Shown piece by piece: positions 6,426-7,095 of a DNA stretch of 7,095 nt. Location: the NCBI GenBank assembly GCA_905212215.1, contig CAJMDR010000108.1, positions 1 to 7,095 on the forward strand, read 5' to 3'. The translations under genes and the position numbers were made by a program. Every line of letters begins with the position of its first letter. The first letter of the stretch is position 1. The DNA comes from an uncultured Porphyromonadaceae bacterium. GTDB taxonomy: Bacteria; Bacteroidota; Bacteroidia; Bacteroidales; Muribaculaceae. Under the pieces are notes generated by a model that saw only the letters and a program-made list of their open reading frames with translations, was not told the origin of the DNA and did no database searches.

Positions 6426-6841
6426 TTATCCACTATTTTGTTCCTCACGCCGAGCCGCAGAGAAATTTCCTGAGATAATTCTTTAGACTCCTAATAATAG
6501 ACAAGAGAACAGGAGGAACATTAGATCTGTATTGTTAGGACAGAAAGACATAAAAACATAATGGAGAAAGGTTTTTCTCCTGCTACTACTGTTCTCCTGT
6601 CAAAAATAGACCAGAGAACTAAAGGAGCCAGAGAAAACAGATAGTCACTTTGGTTTCTATGGTGCTTTGGTCAAAATAAAGACGGAAAGGCAAGTAATCT
6701 GATTTTTCGGTGTATTTGCATTGCAATCCGTAGGTTAAAGCACATTCACTGTATTCTCCTTATAATCAGTAAGTTAGATAGCAATGATAAATTTCAGGTG
6801 ATGGTGAACTGAAAAAATATTTAAAAAAAGTTGACAAAAGT
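6426..6841. other. AT-rich spacer without a recognisable gene
   Basis: No plausible coding region is visible on either strand between the tRNA terminator and the promoter near 6842. The spacer contains the inverted-repeat structure and motif copies listed separately (6496-6619), a CTTTGGT direct repeat (6648-6654 and 6665-6671) and a long A-tract (6821-6830). It has no transposase, integrase, or tRNA-end duplication that would mark an attachment site. Confidence 0.6.
6496..6619. repeat. imperfect inverted repeat with repeated GACnnGAGAAC motifs
   Basis: GACAAGAGAACAGGAGGA (6500-6517) pairs at 15 of 18 positions with TACTACTGTTCTCCTGTC (6584-6601). Nested inside is a perfect 7-bp hairpin GGAGAAA/TTTCTCC (6563-6569 and 6574-6580, loop GGTT). 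The left arm with its flank, AATAGACAAGAGAAC (6496-6510), recurs as a direct repeat with one change at 6605-6619. The same 11-base core therefore occurs three times: plus, minus, plus. No flanking target duplication is seen next to the arms, so a MITE is not demonstrated. Confidence 0.55.
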
Positions 6842-6873
6842 GTTGCAGGGTAAGAATATTATGTCTAACTTTG
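6842..6873 (+). promoter_or_regulatory. Bacteroidota-type promoter with upstream A-tracts
   Basis: GTTG (6842-6845, one mismatch to TTTG), 20 bases, then a perfect TAACTTTG (6866-6873). AAAAAATATTTAAAAAAAG (6812-6830 region) lies just upstream and resembles an UP element, as found at strong stable-RNA promoters. Transcription should begin near 6880 and run rightwards out of the window. Confidence 0.7.
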
Positions 6874-6879
6874 CAACGC

Positions 6880-7095
6880 ATATCGCTCGCGGAGTCCGTT
6901 ATGGGCGAAGGGGGCGGGAGCAGACATAATAAAGAGCGTTTATCCGACGCTTATTCTTGGCTTACAGAAATCTGGCAGTTTCGAATATCCAAGTCAGGGA
7001 TGAGACAACGATAGGCGTCTCTCGGGTATGATAACCTTCATCCCCGGAGTCGGTGTATACCGTCTCCAGCAGGGTCTATCATACAGCGTGAGACT
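6880..7095 (+). ncRNA. candidate structured RNA or long 5' leader (cut by window edge)
   Basis: About 215 transcribed bases with no long reading frame but tiled by adjacent helices. AGCGT (6935-6939) pairs with ACGCT (6947-6951) around a 7-base loop. CTTGG (6956-6960) pairs with CCAAG (6989-6993). GGGATGA (6997-7003) pairs with TCATCCC (7038-7044). GGAGTCGGT (7046-7054) pairs with ACCGTCTCC (7059-7067) around GTAT, with a single T-T mismatch. Base composition is richer in G+C than the spacer before it. I find no signature of tmRNA, RNase P RNA (no GAGGAAAGTCC), SRP RNA, 16S start, or the common riboswitches. A short ORF of 37 codons (6901-7014) and an ATG at 7028 open to the edge also lie here. 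It could be an unrecognised small RNA, a cis-regulatory leader, or an rRNA-type leader. Confidence 0.35.

Noticed and set aside
6212..6448. A 78-codon minus-strand open frame.
   Set aside because: It runs antisense through the complete tRNA-Cys gene, its promoter and its terminator, and has no family-like motifs.
6496..6619. A MITE or insertion sequence.
   Set aside because: There are inverted arms but no adjacent target-site duplication, no transposase remnant, and no second copy in the window.
6318..7095. A tRNA-Cys attachment site with an integrated element.
   Set aside because: No integrase gene and no duplicated tRNA 3' end is seen within the window.
6880..7095. RNase P RNA, tmRNA or SRP RNA.
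   Set aside because: The conserved cores that can be checked by eye (such as GAGGAAAGTCC for RNase P RNA, the tRNA-like start of tmRNA, and the SRP tetraloop region) are absent.

Overview
The window is a chromosomal housekeeping segment from a member of the Bacteroidota, most likely order Bacteroidales. The evidence is the repeated promoter -7 element TAnnTTTG with a TTTG-like -33 element about 20 bases upstream (the consensus of this phylum's primary sigma factor), weak or absent Shine-Dalgarno sequences, and proteins of the Bacteroidota type: a short HPPK, a Tgt without zinc cysteines, and an acyltransferase with an NHRDIVLD motif. The family cannot be fixed from this sequence alone.

All six protein genes lie on the minus strand, so transcription runs from high to low coordinates. 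From right to left: tgt (6062-4932) and an LptF/LptG-type permease gene (4930-3581) are one base apart and share a promoter at about 6114-6145. After a 143-base gap with its own promoter and a structured leader, an acyltransferase gene (3437-2271), a membrane-anchored metallophosphoesterase gene (2222-969) and folK (979-545) form a second operon; the last two overlap by 11 bases. A separate promoter at 492-523 serves a YeiH/UPF0324 transporter gene that runs off the left edge.

The right-hand 1 kb reads on the plus strand. A tRNA-Cys(GCA) gene (6318-6388) has a full-match promoter and a 15-bp perfect hairpin terminator. About 430 bases without a gene follow, holding an imperfect inverted-repeat hairpin and several copies of a GACnnGAGAAC motif. 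Next comes an A-tract-preceded promoter (6842-6873). The last ~215 bases downstream of it have no long ORF but are tiled by consecutive hairpins: either an unrecognised structured RNA or a long 5' leader of a gene beyond the window.

The genes cover cell-envelope work (LPS-transport-type permease, acyltransferase, membrane phosphoesterase), tRNA modification (Tgt), folate synthesis (FolK) and anion transport. I see no mobile element, CRISPR array or defence system. The part least explained by known families is the transcribed, structured right end.
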